Both the position numbers and the translations under genes were made by a program. The notes beneath the pieces are model-generated. The model did no database searches, was not told where the DNA came from, and worked only from the letters and a program-made list of their open reading frames with translations. This document shows, piece by piece, positions 22,442 through 23,095 of a stretch of DNA of 23,095 nt. The stretch is from Xylophilus ampelinus (GTDB lineage: Bacteria; Pseudomonadota; Gammaproteobacteria; Burkholderiales; Burkholderiaceae_C). How positions within the stretch are numbered: the first letter of the stretch is position 1; each line of letters opens with the position of its first letter. The stretch lies in assembly GCF_901875635.1 (NCBI RefSeq), contig NZ_CABFMN010000136.1:1-23095 (forward strand). Direction: 5' to 3'.

Positions 22442-22489
22442 CCGGCGATTCTAGGTGGCGCCCCCGGCAGGACCGCGGCCCGGGCTCGC

Positions 22490-23095
22490 TCAGCGGGCGT
22501 GGCGTTCGAAGTGCGCCGCCGCCAGGCACAGATCGGCCCAGGCGCGCGCCTTGTCGGCGCCGTTGCGCAGCAGGTAGGCGGGGTGGTAGGTGGCGACCAC
22601 ATGCGTTGCCGGGCCCAGGGCCGGCAGCCGGCAGGCCTGGCCGCGCAGACGGCCCAGCGGCTCCTGGCGGCCGAGCAGGCGCTGGGCGGACAGCGGCCCC
22701 ATCGCCAGCACGATGCGCGGCGCCAGCGGCGCGGCCCAGGCATCGAAGGCGGTCTCGTAGTCGGCATCGTCCTCGGCCACCGGCGCGCCCGGCACGGCGC
22801 GGTGCGCACGCACCAGGTGCACCGGCGCCGTGCCGACGTGCAGTTGCAGCGCGCGCAGCATCTGGTCGAGCAGACGGCCAGCGTCGCCGGCGAGCGGCGC
22901 GCCATGCCGGCCATCAGCGCCTGGCGGCATGTCGGCCACGACGAGCCAGCCTCCAGTGACGGCGCGGCCCTCGTCCGCATAGAGGGCCTGGGGCGCAGCG
23001 ATGCGCAGGTCGGAAGCGCCGGCCGCGCCCATCGGGGCCGCGTGCTGCACCGGGCGCGCGGCGGGCGCCACGGGGCGCGGTGACGCGGCGACCGG
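22490..23095 (-). CDS. uracil-DNA glycosylase-fold protein, degenerate, 3' part only
   Basis: The frame is open through the right edge, so the N-terminus is missing; a GTG at 23071 is not a convincing start. About 200 residues are visible, beginning Pro/Ala-rich. The domain follows the family-4/5 UDG plan: GWLVVADMPPG (in place of the usual G-E-A-P-G), GDAGRLLDQMLRALQL, PRIVLAMGPLSAQRLLG and THVVATYHPAYLLRNGADKA, with W-x-D-L at the end. The H-P-A-Y-L-L-R motif is well kept. The cysteines that hold the 4Fe-4S cluster in family 4 are absent from the visible part (RAHRAVPG replaces K-C-R-P-P), and the acidic ED of the first motif is replaced too. It may be a non-catalytic or altered relative. 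It ends 48 nt from the pyrF start. Confidence 0.75.
   Translation of the reverse strand, partial: PVAASPRPVAPAARPVQHAAPMGAAGASDLRIAAPQALYADEGRAVTGGWLVVADMPPGADGRHGAPLAGDAGRLLDQMLRALQLHVGTAPVHLVRAHRAVPGAPVAEDDADYETAFDAWAAPLAPRIVLAMGPLSAQRLLGRQEPLGRLRGQACRLPALGPATHVVATYHPAYLLRNGADKARAWADLCLAAAHFERHAR

Noticed and set aside
1..23095. CRISPR array, tRNA/rRNA genes, insertion sequences, prophage or defence genes
   Set aside because: No regularly spaced direct repeats, cloverleaf-like segments, transposase or integrase motifs, or known defence domains were recognised on either strand by eye. A tRNA or Rfam scan could confirm this.

Overview
The window is very GC-rich, compactly coded DNA, most likely from a betaproteobacterium of the Comamonadaceae (Variovorax, Acidovorax or a relative). 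This rests on four things: three Bug/TctC-type periplasmic solute-binding proteins with no membrane subunits beside them, short palindromic intergenic repeats of the kind common in that family, a type-2 PyrF, and the general gene style. The genus is inference. No tRNA, rRNA, CRISPR array, insertion sequence or prophage gene was seen.

Layout. 1-436: 3' end of a gene for a BamE-like exported protein. 450-878: a VOC/glyoxalase-fold protein. 1012-5871 (minus): catabolic cluster 1, transcribed in the order flavin aromatic hydroxylase (3-hydroxybenzoate 6-hydroxylase-like), Bug receptor, Bug receptor, FAD-dependent oxidoreductase, with a divergent LysR regulator at 5987-6904. A strong intrinsic terminator lies between the two Bug genes, and every other gene junction holds a hairpin. 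6956-8533 (plus): an OafA-like membrane acyltransferase and a hot-dog acyl-CoA thioesterase. 8614-9007: an apparent remnant of a beta-propeller lactonase gene.

9008-15630 (minus): catabolic cluster 2, in the order MBL-fold protein, MhpA/MhaA-type flavin monooxygenase, DUF2783 small protein, homogentisate 1,2-dioxygenase (hmgA), Bug receptor, fumarylacetoacetase (fahA). A divergent IclR regulator sits at 15753-16610, and the shared intergenic region carries a perfect inverted repeat. The monooxygenase plus small protein resemble the two-component 3-hydroxyphenylacetate 6-hydroxylase MhaA/MhaB. The simplest reading is uptake of a hydroxyphenylacetate-like acid, hydroxylation to homogentisate, ring cleavage by HmgA, then hydrolysis by FahA to fumarate and acetoacetate. 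The maleylacetoacetate isomerase step is not encoded here.

16700-17873 (minus): a LysE/RhtB exporter and a GFA-family zinc protein. 18019-21403 (minus): a DUF1800 putative lipoprotein followed by a DUF1501 Tat-exported protein, a common secreted pair of unknown function. 21617-22441 (minus): pyrF. 22490 to the window end (minus): 3' part of a uracil-DNA-glycosylase-fold gene that lacks the usual Fe-S cysteines.

The most notable points are a repeat element inserted in frame in the monooxygenase, a second repeat family that supplies the stop codon of the DUF2783 gene, an MBL-fold protein that has lost one metal site, and the degenerate UDG-like protein.
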